Below the pieces are notes generated by a model. That model made no database searches, was not told where the DNA came from, and worked only from the letters and a program-made list of their open reading frames with translations. 64,000 bases of DNA from Bacteroidales bacterium (GTDB lineage: Bacteria; Bacteroidota; Bacteroidia; Bacteroidales; F082), in the NCBI GenBank assembly GCA_030690365.1, contig JAUYGX010000111.1:1-64000 (forward strand), written 5' to 3'. A program made the translations under genes and the position numbers. Positions 43,103 through 51,444 of the stretch are shown here, piece by piece. The first letter of the stretch is position 1. Each line of letters opens with the position of its first letter.

Positions 43103-45205
43103 TTATTTTTCAATTATTAATTTACGCTTAATTCTTGAATTTTCGAGTTCTATTTCAACAACATAGATTCCATGGTCAAGGTTTGAAAGGTCAATTTCGT
43201 TAGGGATGGTTGTTTCGTGTAATATTTCTTGACCGAGTAAGTTATAAATGGTTAGGTTTTTTATTGTTAATCCAAAGATGTTTGATATATAAAGATTTTT
43301 ATTTGCCGGATTAGGGTATATTTTGATCTCGGGTTCTGTGTGAGTGCTTAATCCTACAATAGAACATGCAGACTCAACTTCTGTTTGAGTATTACAGCCA
43401 GCTGCATTATTGTATATATATATAATTCCATTAGGAGTAGATAAGTATTCACAAACACTCTGAACCTCGCAATAGCTTAATGAAGGATTGTCGAAAATAA
43501 ATAAATCTGAAATAGATTCAGAATCAATATTTTCAATACCTGCCAGACTTGCAATATTCAGATTATCAAATATTTCAAGATGACCACCCAGGGATGTTAA
43601 GTTACTTAAGGCTGTAAGGCTCACCAGGGAATTGTTATTATAAATTAATAAATCACCTCCTACATTTATTACGTTATCCAATCCTGACAGATTTGTTAAA
43701 GACTGGTTACCACCATAAGGCATAACTCCAATTAATAGATTTCCTTCAATAGAGGTGACATTTTCCAGACCTGACAGGTTAATCAAATTATCATTATTAC
43801 AAATCGACAATTCCCCACCTATGGATGATATATTATTTAAACCCGACAAATTTATCAAGGCATCATTGTTATCGAGATCAATCCCACGTTCTAAGGCAGT
43901 TACACTAGACAAGGCGGACAGGCTGGTCAGGTTGGTACCACTAATTATTAGAGAACCACCAATCTCAGTCAAATTATCTAAACCTGCCAAACTCATCAGA
44001 TTATTACCCCCAAACTGAAGACTTCCCCCAATAGAGGTTAGTTTGCTTAAAGCTGCTAGAGTATTCAGAGAATCGTTCCAATAAATAGCCAAGGCTCCAC
44101 CTACGTAATTAACGCTATCTAAACCAGTTAAATTCTGTAAGGCGTCATTCTGATAAATCACTAAGTAGCCACCGATTGAACTAACTGTGCTTAATCCTTC
44201 CAGGCTAGTAATATCCGATCCATTTATTGTAATTTTTCCTTCTATTGCTGTACAATTGGTATAGTTAGTTTGAAAATCATCAATATCAGCTTGCGAAAAA
44301 AAATAGTAATTACCATGAGGCAAACATGGCATAGTAAATCCACATTGGTTAGCAATTTCAGAAGGGTTGTTGCATCCTGAAGCATTGTTATAAATATTAA
44401 CGGAACCGTTTGGATTAGACAAGTAATTACAAATACTTCCGATGTCGCATGTTGATAAAGAGGGGTTGTTATTGATATATAGGTCTGCTACAGAATCCAG
44501 ATTATTTAACCCGACAAGAGAGGTTAATGCATTGTTGTTATCAATTGAAAGCTTACCGCCAATGGTAGTTATGTTATCAAGTCCTGTTAAATCAACCAGC
44601 GCATTATTCGAATGCAGTAAAAAATCTTCCGCAATTGAAGTTGTATTTTCAAGCCCTTGCAAGTTGGATAATGAGCTGTTTTGCTCAATGTTGACCCTTT
44701 TAATAAATGACAGGCTTTCTAACCCGTCAATATTTATTAGAGATTGATTATCAATTAATTCTATGCCATCCTCAATTGTAATTAAGTTATCTAAACCCGA
44801 CAAAGTAGTTAGTAATAGGTTTCCATAAATATGTAGGGGTCCTGAAGTGATGTTGTTTAAGCCCTGTAGCCCTGCTAAATCCGTTATTGCATCATCGAAA
44901 ACAAGGTAAAGTGAACCCAGAGAATTTATGTTTTCCAAACCTGACAGACTAGTAAGAGAATTACAGGATTCAATGTAGAGTTCACCATAACAGGTCGTAA
45001 GGACGTTTATCCCATTTAAGTTGTTGATATTATTGCCAGATATTGATATATCCCCCTCAATTTCAGTACATCCTGGATAATTAGTCTGAAAGTTGTCTAT
45101 CTGCTCTTGAGTAGTAAAACTAATTCCTTGAGGTAGACATGACTGAGAAAAAATGTAAGGCTGTATTATGATGGCAAAGCCTATGAATAAAATAAATTTC
45201 TTCAT
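43103..45205 (-). CDS. Secreted leucine-rich-repeat protein with T9SS sorting domain
   Basis: A 700-residue surface or secreted protein. After a signal peptide (MKKFILFIGFAIIIQPYIFS) come two similar cassettes of receptor-L-domain-like leucine-rich repeats. Each begins CLPxG..DNFQTNY..CT.IEG and ends with a capping segment (CDIGSICNYLSNPNGS, NIYNNASGCN; and CEVQSVCEYLSTPNG, IYNNAAGCN). Repeat units of about 22 residues follow SL.SL.GL.NL.SIGG.L.I..N. The last 75 residues are a T9SS type A sorting domain (KIYPNPANKNLYISNI, LDHGIYVVEI). The two-cassette build shows internal duplication. Role unknown; adhesion or ligand binding is plausible. Confidence 0.85.
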   Translation of the reverse strand: MKKFILFIGFAIIIQPYIFSQSCLPQGISFTTQEQIDNFQTNYPGCTEIEGDISISGNNINNLNGINVLTTCYGELYIESCNSLTSLSGLENINSLGSLYLVFDDAITDLAGLQGLNNITSGPLHIYGNLLLTTLSGLDNLITIEDGIELIDNQSLINIDGLESLSFIKRVNIEQNSSLSNLQGLENTTSIAEDFLLHSNNALVDLTGLDNITTIGGKLSIDNNNALTSLVGLNNLDSVADLYINNNPSLSTCDIGSICNYLSNPNGSVNIYNNASGCNNPSEIANQCGFTMPCLPHGNYYFFSQADIDDFQTNYTNCTAIEGKITINGSDITSLEGLSTVSSIGGYLVIYQNDALQNLTGLDSVNYVGGALAIYWNDSLNTLAALSKLTSIGGSLQFGGNNLMSLAGLDNLTEIGGSLIISGTNLTSLSALSSVTALERGIDLDNNDALINLSGLNNISSIGGELSICNNDNLINLSGLENVTSIEGNLLIGVMPYGGNQSLTNLSGLDNVINVGGDLLIYNNNSLVSLTALSNLTSLGGHLEIFDNLNIASLAGIENIDSESISDLFIFDNPSLSYCEVQSVCEYLSTPNGIIYIYNNAAGCNTQTEVESACSIVGLSTHTEPEIKIYPNPANKNLYISNIFGLTIKNLTIYNLLGQEILHETTIPNEIDLSNLDHGIYVVEIELENSRIKRKLIIEK

Positions 45206-45475
45206 GATTATCTTGTTTTTGATGCCTGGTTAGCATTTTGCATAACGAGATTACAAACCCAACTCTGGAAGTTCACCATTTAATACCTTTTTTTTAAGCT
45301 CTGTTTACATAATACCCTACCCATTTTCAGTCGTTTAAAATGATTCAAATCAACTCTTTTTTTCATTATAAATGGACTATCGGATGTTTGGTGGGGTAAA
45401 TATAGGAATAAATTTTATTGGTTTGATTTTCATTGCAAGTTCCTGAAAAGTCTTATTCATGTTACTCTTAGTAAA
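45206..45475. other. Intergenic region, nothing recognised
   Basis: About 270 AT-rich bases between the leucine-rich protein start and the 3' end of rnpB. No gene or clear promoter was identified. Confidence 0.45.
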
Positions 45476-45871
45476 AAAGCCCGGCAGGCCTGTAAGCGGG
45501 ATTCTGTTTCGGTGGCAGCTTACACCGTTCACCGACTTCCATCATTTATCTCGACCTGATGTCACCATCAGGCTCCAGCAATCTACCCTCCGACCTCGGG
45601 CGAGCAGCCCTTATTCTGCACAAGGCAAAAATGTCGGTGTATTTGATCTTGCAACCCCTGAGGTTTACCCCCGATGGCTGTCGCCAACCACCGGCGTGGG
45701 CTCTTACCCCGCGTTTTCACCCTTACCAGCCTATGGCTGGCGGTTATTTTCTGTGGCACTGGCTGTACGTGTCCTACGACACGCCCTTCCCGTTAGGAAG
45801 CAAGGTGCTCTTTGTTGTCCCGACTTTCCTTCCGTGGCTTAAAACCACGAACGATGGAACAACCTGCCGAA
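45476..45871 (-). ncRNA. rnpB: RNase P RNA
   Basis: About 395 bases on the minus strand with the conserved bacterial RNase P core: GGAAAGTCGGGACAAC near the 5' end, GTAAGGGTGAAAACGCGGGG, a GGGGGTAAACCTC block, and a 3' region with CCACCGAAACAGAATCCCGC. Terminal pairing of GGCAGG (5') with CCTGCC (3') closes the molecule. The 5' end is set by the TACCTTTG promoter at 45878-45885. The RNA is the catalytic part of the enzyme that matures tRNA 5' ends. Open frames on the opposite strand here are artefacts of the RNA sequence. Confidence 0.95.
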
Positions 45872-45873
45872 CT

Positions 45874-45907
45874 TTGGCAAAGGTAAAAAAAACACTACTT
45901 TTGTCAA
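45874..45907. promoter_or_regulatory. Interleaved divergent promoters of rnpB and tatA
   Basis: tatA (plus): TTG 45874-45876, 19 bp, TACTTTTG 45896-45903. rnpB (minus): CAA 45905-45907 (TTG), 19 bp, CAAAGGTA 45878-45885 (TACCTTTG). Both have the same ideal spacing, and each promoter's -33 element lies just outside the other's -7 element, so both share one stretch of 34 bp and RNA polymerase could occupy only one at a time. Confidence 0.78.
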
Positions 45908-45916
45908 AAAAAAGTT

Positions 45917-46186
45917 ATGATACAAGTTGCTGGCTGGATAGGTGGGCCCGAAATAATCATCATTTTAATAGTGGTTGTATTGCTTTTCGGAGGAAAAAAA
46001 ATTCCTGAACTCGCAAAAGGACTTGGAAAAGGAATACGCGAATTTAAAGATGCCACCGAAAACAGTGGAATCGCCGATGACCTCAAAGACATCGCTTCTG
46101 AAATGAAAGATGTAAAATCATCTGTCGACAAGATGAGTCCAAAGAAATTTGTCGAAAACAACAACCCGCTCAAGACGAAAAAATAA
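45917..46186 (+). CDS. tatA: Sec-independent (Tat) translocase subunit TatA/E
   Basis: An 89-residue single-span protein: a short N-terminal helix ([20 protein letters not shown]), the [16 protein letters not shown] hinge and amphipathic helix, then an acidic tail. TatA forms the protein-conducting assembly of the twin-arginine pathway together with TatC. tatC is not in the window. The leader is only about 7 bases after the TACTTTTG promoter. Confidence 0.94.
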   Translation: MIQVAGWIGGPEIIIILIVVVLLFGGKKIPELAKGLGKGIREFKDATENSGIADDLKDIASEMKDVKSSVDKMSPKKFVENNNPLKTKK

Positions 46187-46225
46187 CGTCTGCCCCACTA
46201 AATTGCTCATTAACCAACTCACTGT

Positions 46226-47581
46226 TTGAAAGATCTCACTACCGGAAAAGAAGGCAGACGCATACTCAACTTTGCAATCCCCATGCTGCTCGGCAATGTA
46301 CTACAACAGATGTACAATGTGGTCGACAGCATTATCATTGGTAAGGTGTTGGGTAAAGAAGCACTGGCTGCCGTCGGAGCCAATTTTCCACTTATTTTCG
46401 CCCTAATTTCTTTTGTAGTGGGCATTGCTATTGGGGCTACCGTCATTATTGCGCAGTTTTACGGGGCCAAACAGATGGACAAGGTAAAACGAACGGTGGA
46501 CACCTTGTACATTTTTATGTTTTTCGCCTCTATTTTTCTTACGGTTGTGGGGATTACCTTCAGCAAAGGGATTTTCAGGATGATCGACCTGCCGGAGGAA
46601 GTCATTCCACTGGCGGTGTCCTACTTAAAGATTTACGCCATCGGTTTTGTTTTCTTTTTTGGATTTCAGGGTACAAGTGCCATATTGAGGGGATTGGGCG
46701 ATTCGAAAACACCGCTTTATTTCATGGTGGTGTCCACCATCATCAACATTGCACTCGACTTACTGTTTGTGGTAGCGTTTGGATGGGGAATCGAAGGAGT
46801 GGCGGCAGCCACAGTTATCGCTCAGGCAGGTGCCTTTTTCAGCATCGTCTGGTACCTGAACAAATACCACAAGTTCCTCGATTTTTCTCCCCTAAAGATG
46901 AAATTCGACAGGGATATTTTCAAAAAGAGCCTACAGATCGGACTTCCTTCCGGTTTTCAGCAAACAGCCGTCGCCATTGGATTTCTGGCCCTCTACCGCA
47001 TCGTAAATACCTTTGGCACACCTACAGTAGCCGCTTATAGTGTGGCCACCCGTATCGATTCGTTTGCAACCCTACCGGCCATGGCTTTTTCAGCAGCACT
47101 TTCCACTTTCGTGGGACAGAATATCGGTGCAAACAAATTCGAACGCATCGGAAAGGGGCTGAATGCCACGCTATTGATGATCTCTGTGATTGCTATTACA
47201 GTGAGTGCAAGTGCGGTAATTTTTGCAGAACCCCTGATGAGGCTGTTTACCAACAAAGAGGATTTCGAGGTGGTAACCATCGGCGTGAAGTACCTGCGAA
47301 TTGTAAGTCCGTTTTATGTGGTGTTCTCATTGATGTTTATATTTAACGGAGTACTTCGGGGAGCCGGCGATACCCTGTTCCCCATGTTTATCACTATTTT
47401 GGCCCTATGGATTATCCGGTTGCCACTCTCCTATTTGCTTTCGCTGAAGTTCGATGCCATCGGTATCTGGTGGGGAATCCCCATCGCCTGGGCTTTTGGT
47501 GTAATCGCTTCCTCGTTGTATTACAAAACTGGAAATTGGAAAAAGAAAGCCGTGGTTAAGCACGACATTCCCGCTAATTAG
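46226..47581 (+). CDS. MATE family efflux transporter
   Basis: A 451-residue, 12-helix transporter of the multidrug and toxin extrusion family that exports cationic compounds in exchange for Na+ or H+. Family blocks: NFAIPMLLGNVLQQMYNVVD, IIGKVLGKEALAAVGANFPL, GFQGTSAILRGLGDSKTPLY. A stop at 46211-46213 bounds the frame, and the conserved N-terminus KDLTTGKEGRRIL starts right after TTG at 46226, so this gene uses a TTG start. It lies 39 bases after tatA and may be read from the same transcript. Confidence 0.92.
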   Translation: MKDLTTGKEGRRILNFAIPMLLGNVLQQMYNVVDSIIIGKVLGKEALAAVGANFPLIFALISFVVGIAIGATVIIAQFYGAKQMDKVKRTVDTLYIFMFFASIFLTVVGITFSKGIFRMIDLPEEVIPLAVSYLKIYAIGFVFFFGFQGTSAILRGLGDSKTPLYFMVVSTIINIALDLLFVVAFGWGIEGVAAATVIAQAGAFFSIVWYLNKYHKFLDFSPLKMKFDRDIFKKSLQIGLPSGFQQTAVAIGFLALYRIVNTFGTPTVAAYSVATRIDSFATLPAMAFSAALSTFVGQNIGANKFERIGKGLNATLLMISVIAITVSASAVIFAEPLMRLFTNKEDFEVVTIGVKYLRIVSPFYVVFSLMFIFNGVLRGAGDTLFPMFITILALWIIRLPLSYLLSLKFDAIGIWWGIPIAWAFGVIASSLYYKTGNWKKKAVVKHDIPAN

Positions 47582-47582
47582 T

Positions 47583-47590
47583 TAGCTTTG
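47583..47590 (+). promoter_or_regulatory. -7 element of dgkA
   Basis: TAGCTTTG, an exact TAnnTTTG just after the MATE stop. It makes a TTG start at 47588 impossible and supports the ATG at 47615. Confidence 0.5.
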
Positions 47591-47614
47591 CGTTTTCATC
47601 AAACCAAAAAAACG

Positions 47615-47995
47615 ATGAAACGGAAACCCGCATTTTCTTTTTCTAAAAGGTTGAAAAGCTTTCAGTATGCCGGAAAAGGCATTTGGAGAGCCGTTAAAAC
47701 CCAGCACAACTTATGGATTCATCTATTTGTTGCAGCGCTGGTTATAGTTGCCGGAATTCAATTTCACATCAGCCGTTTAGATTGGATGGTGGTGACCATC
47801 GCCATTGGTGGTGTGCTTTCAGCCGAAATGTTTAATACAGCCATTGAATTTATTGTTGACCTGGTTTCGCCCGAGCATCATCGGCTGGCTGCCGCAGCCA
47901 AAGATATATCGGCCGGAGCCGTCCTTATTTTTGCCATCGTATCGGTCATCATCGGACTCATGGTTTTTTTACCCTATCTATCAAATTATCTATGA
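47615..47995 (+). CDS. dgkA: Diacylglycerol kinase-like / undecaprenol kinase family protein
   Basis: A 126-residue membrane protein with three transmembrane helices. Family blocks: FSFSKRLKSFQYAGKGIWRA, EMFNTAIEFIVDLVSPEHHR and AAAKDISAGAVLI, which include the catalytic Glu and metal ligands. It phosphorylates diacylglycerol or undecaprenol at the inner membrane. The ATG at 47615 is chosen because a TAnnTTTG promoter overlaps the longer frame. Its end overlaps the next start by 4 bases (ATGA). Confidence 0.92.
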   Translation: MKRKPAFSFSKRLKSFQYAGKGIWRAVKTQHNLWIHLFVAALVIVAGIQFHISRLDWMVVTIAIGGVLSAEMFNTAIEFIVDLVSPEHHRLAAAAKDISAGAVLIFAIVSVIIGLMVFLPYLSNYL

Positions 47996-48855
47996 AATTA
48001 ATTGCAGACAGTGGCTCCACCAAAACAAGTTGGGCTTTAATCGACAAACAAAACAAAGTACATCATTTTAGTACCCGGGGACACAACCCTTATTACTATA
48101 GCGATCAGGAATTGAGCGAAATCCTGCAAAAAGAACTGCTGCCCAACATCAGCGAACCAACCAAAATAACCGAGATCTTTTTTTACGGCTCAGGATGTTC
48201 GTCCCAAACCAATTGCAACCGGGTAGAAGATGCTTTGCAACCACTTTTTATCCATGCAGTCATTCAGGTTCACCACGATTTATATGGAGCGGCTTTGTCG
48301 CTGCTTCAGCATGAGAGTGGTATTGCCTGCATTCTGGGAACCGGCTCCAACTCATGCGAATGGGATGGACACCAGATAACCGCAAATGTACCCTCGCTGG
48401 GTTTTATGCTGGCCGACGAAGGCAGCGGAACTACCATCGGAAAGAATCTTTTAAAAGGTCTGCTAAAAGGTGAAGCCGACACCGAAATTACCACGGCTTT
48501 TTATAATCATCACAACCTGACCTTTGAAAAAACACTCGATTTGATCTACAAACAACCAGAGCCCAACCGATTTATGGCCTCGCTAACACGATTTGCCTTA
48601 AAACACATCGAAAATGCCTGGTGCCGGAAGGTAGTAAAACAATCCCTGGATGATTTTATCACACTAAATGTAAAACTGTATGAAGGACATCCTTATATGC
48701 CTGTAGCCTTCACGGGATCAATCGCTTATCACTTTAAGGAAGTACTTCAGGAAGTCTGCGATGAACATGGACTTACCTTGGGGTTGGTGCTGAAAGATCC
48801 AATCGAAGGACTGGTGAACTATCATCAACACGGAAACACCTACAACTCAAAATGA
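47992..48855 (+). CDS. BadF/BadG-type ATPase, N-acetylglucosamine kinase-like
   Basis: A 287-residue sugar-kinase-fold (ASKHA) protein. Phosphate 1 loop: MKLIADSGSTKTSWALID. Phosphate 2: ACILGTGSNSCEWDG, with LADEGSGTTIGKNLL and an adenosine motif VAFTGSIAYHF. Bacteroidota members of this family are usually annotated N-acetylglucosamine kinases or BadF-like ATPases and may salvage amino sugars from cell-wall turnover. The substrate is not proven by sequence. It is translationally coupled to dgkA. Its last 16 bases overlap the convergent gene on the other strand. Confidence 0.88.
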   Translation: MKLIADSGSTKTSWALIDKQNKVHHFSTRGHNPYYYSDQELSEILQKELLPNISEPTKITEIFFYGSGCSSQTNCNRVEDALQPLFIHAVIQVHHDLYGAALSLLQHESGIACILGTGSNSCEWDGHQITANVPSLGFMLADEGSGTTIGKNLLKGLLKGEADTEITTAFYNHHNLTFEKTLDLIYKQPEPNRFMASLTRFALKHIENAWCRKVVKQSLDDFITLNVKLYEGHPYMPVAFTGSIAYHFKEVLQEVCDEHGLTLGLVLKDPIEGLVNYHQHGNTYNSK

Positions 48856-49412
48856 TAACCTATAGAAACATTCACAGGTAAGGGTTCTGAGAAATTTTCA
48901 ATGCGGCTGTCGTGCTTAACCACCTCCACCTCGTTATCATATTCCGATGCCCTTACGGGATAGAGCAGAGCCACATTCAATCCACCTGTCTTTTTCTTGC
49001 CAAAACGTATCTCCATTCCGGCACCAAAGGATGCTCCTTTGAAAATCTGGTTGTATTCCGATGCGCCAATCACCATGATGGCGGCATTGGTACCATACAT
49101 CCCGGTAAGGTACACCCTGAAATGTTTTTCTGTAATTTTTGGCATGATGTAGGCTTTGGCGCCCAACTCCCATCCTGCCCCAACCAGGTAATATCCACCA
49201 CCGGCAAAGATGCCCAGGTGCGAAATGGGTAAGTATTCTACCTGTGCGCCCAGGAAACCGCCGTATTCAAGTCCCATTCCAAGACCGATATCTACCTGTT
49301 GTCTGTCGGGACCTACGCTTTTTTTGTTAATGGTTTGATACTGAAATCCCTGTTGCGAATAGGCTTGTCCAATGAACAGAACCAGCATGAACAATAAAAT
49401 GGACTTTTTCAT
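48840..49412 (-). CDS. Small outer-membrane beta-barrel protein, unknown function
   Basis: A 190-residue protein with signal peptide MKKSILLFMLVLFIGQAYSQ and alternating hydrophobic strands rich in Gly and Tyr (GLGMGLEYGGFLGAQVEYLP, GIFAGGGYYLVGAGWELGAK), ending in a strand with terminal YHFEL. That pattern suggests an 8-stranded barrel. No family is recognised. It overlaps the end of the kinase-like gene by 16 bases on the opposite strand. Confidence 0.75.
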   Translation of the reverse strand: MKKSILLFMLVLFIGQAYSQQGFQYQTINKKSVGPDRQQVDIGLGMGLEYGGFLGAQVEYLPISHLGIFAGGGYYLVGAGWELGAKAYIMPKITEKHFRVYLTGMYGTNAAIMVIGASEYNQIFKGASFGAGMEIRFGKKKTGGLNVALLYPVRASEYDNEVEVVKHDSRIENFSEPLPVNVSIGYHFEL

Positions 49413-49570
49413 TTGTTAATTTGTTTAGTTTATTAATATGATTCAGGCACCATGGCGTGCCGGTTGTTAATTCGATCTGTCACTTTCTTCGGGTTGATTT
49501 CTGGCAAAAAGGAAATAAAATCGAGTGAAGGTGTTCCATCTCAGTGGTGTTTTTCAGTGCACATGAAAGC

Positions 49571-49981
49571 TTATTCTTCCAGAATCTGACCCATCGTCCC
49601 CGAAACAATCATTATTTTAAAGGTTCGAGAGGGTTCGGTCAGAGAATCCCATTTGCGGGCATAATTTAAAATCAATTCAGCCTGACCATCAGCTATGGTC
49701 TGAAATTTAAATGTATATATGCCTCCTGTTCCGATTTTATCGTCGTTTACCTTGTAAGAAGGCTCGCCAAGCTGCTTAACAACGGTTTCATCGTAAGGCA
49801 TGATGCGCCATGAATAACCTGTGGTAGGATTACCGGGCAATTGGATTTGAAAAACTTCATCAATGGACAAATTATAGGTTTTTCCATTGTCTGTCATCAC
49901 AATGGGATCCATACACGAAACCATTCCCTGCAACAGCAGGAATACGAAAGACCATTTCAGGATGTTGGTTAGATTTTTCAT
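49571..49981 (-). CDS. Chagasin-like (I42) protease inhibitor lipoprotein, copy 2
   Basis: A 136-residue lipoprotein; the signal ends MVSCMDP. The exact chagasin loop NPTTGYSW is present (LPGNPTTGYSWRIMPYDE), with ILNYARKWDSLTEPSRTFKI matching the later loop. It should inhibit papain-like cysteine proteases in the periplasm or at the surface. It is the last gene of an operon with a rhomboid protease (10 bases upstream), a membrane protein and a GH3/beta-lactamase fusion. It is a diverged paralogue of 37452-37835, where the NPTTG loop is altered. Confidence 0.86.
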   Translation of the reverse strand: MKNLTNILKWSFVFLLLQGMVSCMDPIVMTDNGKTYNLSIDEVFQIQLPGNPTTGYSWRIMPYDETVVKQLGEPSYKVNDDKIGTGGIYTFKFQTIADGQAELILNYARKWDSLTEPSRTFKIMIVSGTMGQILEE

Positions 49982-49991
49982 GATTTTCAGG

Positions 49992-50600
49992 TTAAAAGAA
50001 TTGACTAAAAAATTGTTGAAGTACGCCCGGAACCAAAATGATGGTTAATATCAACCCATAAATAGCACCAAAAAAATGTGCGTTGTGGCCAATGTTGTCC
50101 ACGCCTTTTTTGCCCATGTAAGCAGAATAGATCAGATATACAATACCGAACACCCACGATGGCAACGGAAACGGGATGGGAAAGATAAAAATACTGCCGC
50201 CCGGATTGAGCAGGATGCTGGCAAAAACCACCGCCGAAACGGCTCCCGACGCGCCCACAGCATTGTAATAAGGATCGTCTTTGTATTTTCCAAAATCCCA
50301 AAGTGTGCTAAACAAGACTCCACCAACATACAACATCCCATAGTAAAGCAATCCTTTGGGACCAAAAGAAACAGCAAAACTCTTCTCCACAAACGATCCA
50401 AACGAATAGAGCACCCACATGTTGATCAACAGGTGTGCCCAACCGGCATGTACCAGGGCATAACTGAGAAACCTCCATCCCTCGTTGTGGCTTTTGATGA
50501 GGTAGGCATTAAATTTTAACCGGTTGAACAAATCAGCATTGCTGAATGCCACGAATGAAATGATTACCGTTACCGCAATGATGATGAATGTAAATATCAT
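49992..50600 (-). CDS. Rhomboid family intramembrane serine protease
   Basis: A 202-residue, six-helix protease. Catalytic Ser in NAVGASGAVSAVVFA (GxSG) and catalytic His in IGHNAHFFGAIYG; the oxyanion-side HAGWAHLLINMWVLYSFG block is also present. Rhomboids cut within or next to transmembrane helices of their substrates. It is tightly packed between a membrane protein (5-base gap) and the chagasin-like inhibitor. The substrate is unknown. Confidence 0.93.
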   Translation of the reverse strand: MIFTFIIIAVTVIISFVAFSNADLFNRLKFNAYLIKSHNEGWRFLSYALVHAGWAHLLINMWVLYSFGSFVEKSFAVSFGPKGLLYYGMLYVGGVLFSTLWDFGKYKDDPYYNAVGASGAVSAVVFASILLNPGGSIFIFPIPFPLPSWVFGIVYLIYSAYMGKKGVDNIGHNAHFFGAIYGLILTIILVPGVLQQFFSQFF

Positions 50601-50605
50601 ATGTA

Positions 50606-51433
50606 CTATTTATTTTGCTCGGTTGGAGGAGTTTGTGTTTTGGTATGATCGATTTCGGAACCAAGCGCACTGTGGGGAATCAGATAAACAGCCATCATTC
50701 CGATTAAAGCAAGTATGGGCCACACTTTATTCTCTCTGTTTCTACGCAGCACGAACCAGGCAATGATCCACAAAATAAAGGATCCGATGGTTTTGTTATC
50801 AGTTAAGTCATGACCAAATGGCCATCCGGTCCAGTAGGCATCAAAGGCGTATTTCTGAACGATGGGACCTAACACCAATCCTCCCATAAAGAGCGTAATC
50901 ACCACAACGCCTGTAAAGTACAGCGTGTCTTTCTTTCTTATAAACAACTCGAGACCCATTCTGATACCAAAAAGCACCGACAGGAACATGAAGAAAATAT
51001 GGGGAGCCAGAATAAAAAGCGGTACATCACCGGTAAACCGGATGACAACCGGATCGCTATTCAGTGGATAGGCTTTTCCGTTATAAAACAAACGAACAAA
51101 GTACGAAATCTTACCGGCAGGTGGTTGATTGGGCAATACACCTACCAATTTGCCATCGCGCAGGGTCATAGGTGCGGTGCTCCACTCGTCGTAGCTTTTA
51201 AAACGTTTGTATTCAATTTCTCCCGTTGTGTTGTCCGGAACTTCAATTTCAACCAATGCATCCCGTTCGCCCATAAACGATCTGATTAACTTATACTTAA
51301 TGATCTCACCGCTAATTTCCACCTTCCCTTTAACAGGATAGGTTGGTCCTGTTGCTTTTTGATAAATTACCAAACTTACTGTTACTATAATGGCTATTAG
51401 CCACAGAATTGCATTTTTCGTTGAATCACTCAT
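50606..51433 (-). CDS. Membrane protein of unknown function
   Basis: A 275-residue protein with an N-terminal helix (NAILWLIAIIVTVSLVIY), a periplasmic Ig-like domain of about 110 residues (YPVKGKVEISGEIIKYKLIR, PAGKISYFVRLFYNG), then about four transmembrane helices. The ATG at 51433 is preferred to the TTG two codons upstream. I do not recognise a named family. It lies between the GH3/beta-lactamase and rhomboid genes with gaps of 11 and 5 bases, so it is expected to be part of the same envelope unit; it could be a partner or substrate of the rhomboid. Confidence 0.75.
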   Translation of the reverse strand: MSDSTKNAILWLIAIIVTVSLVIYQKATGPTYPVKGKVEISGEIIKYKLIRSFMGERDALVEIEVPDNTTGEIEYKRFKSYDEWSTAPMTLRDGKLVGVLPNQPPAGKISYFVRLFYNGKAYPLNSDPVVIRFTGDVPLFILAPHIFFMFLSVLFGIRMGLELFIRKKDTLYFTGVVVITLFMGGLVLGPIVQKYAFDAYWTGWPFGHDLTDNKTIGSFILWIIAWFVLRRNRENKVWPILALIGMMAVYLIPHSALGSEIDHTKTQTPPTEQNK

Positions 51434-51444
51434 CGACAATTGAT

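Noticed and set aside
43103-45205. CRISPR-like repeat array suspected from repeated DNA
   Set aside because: The repeats are codon-phased leucine-rich protein units in one long open frame, not identical repeats with unique spacers.
45459-46008. Two overlapping open frames of 127 and 149 codons on the plus strand
   Set aside because: They lie antisense to rnpB and encode its conserved RNA motifs; such frames are a known annotation artefact.
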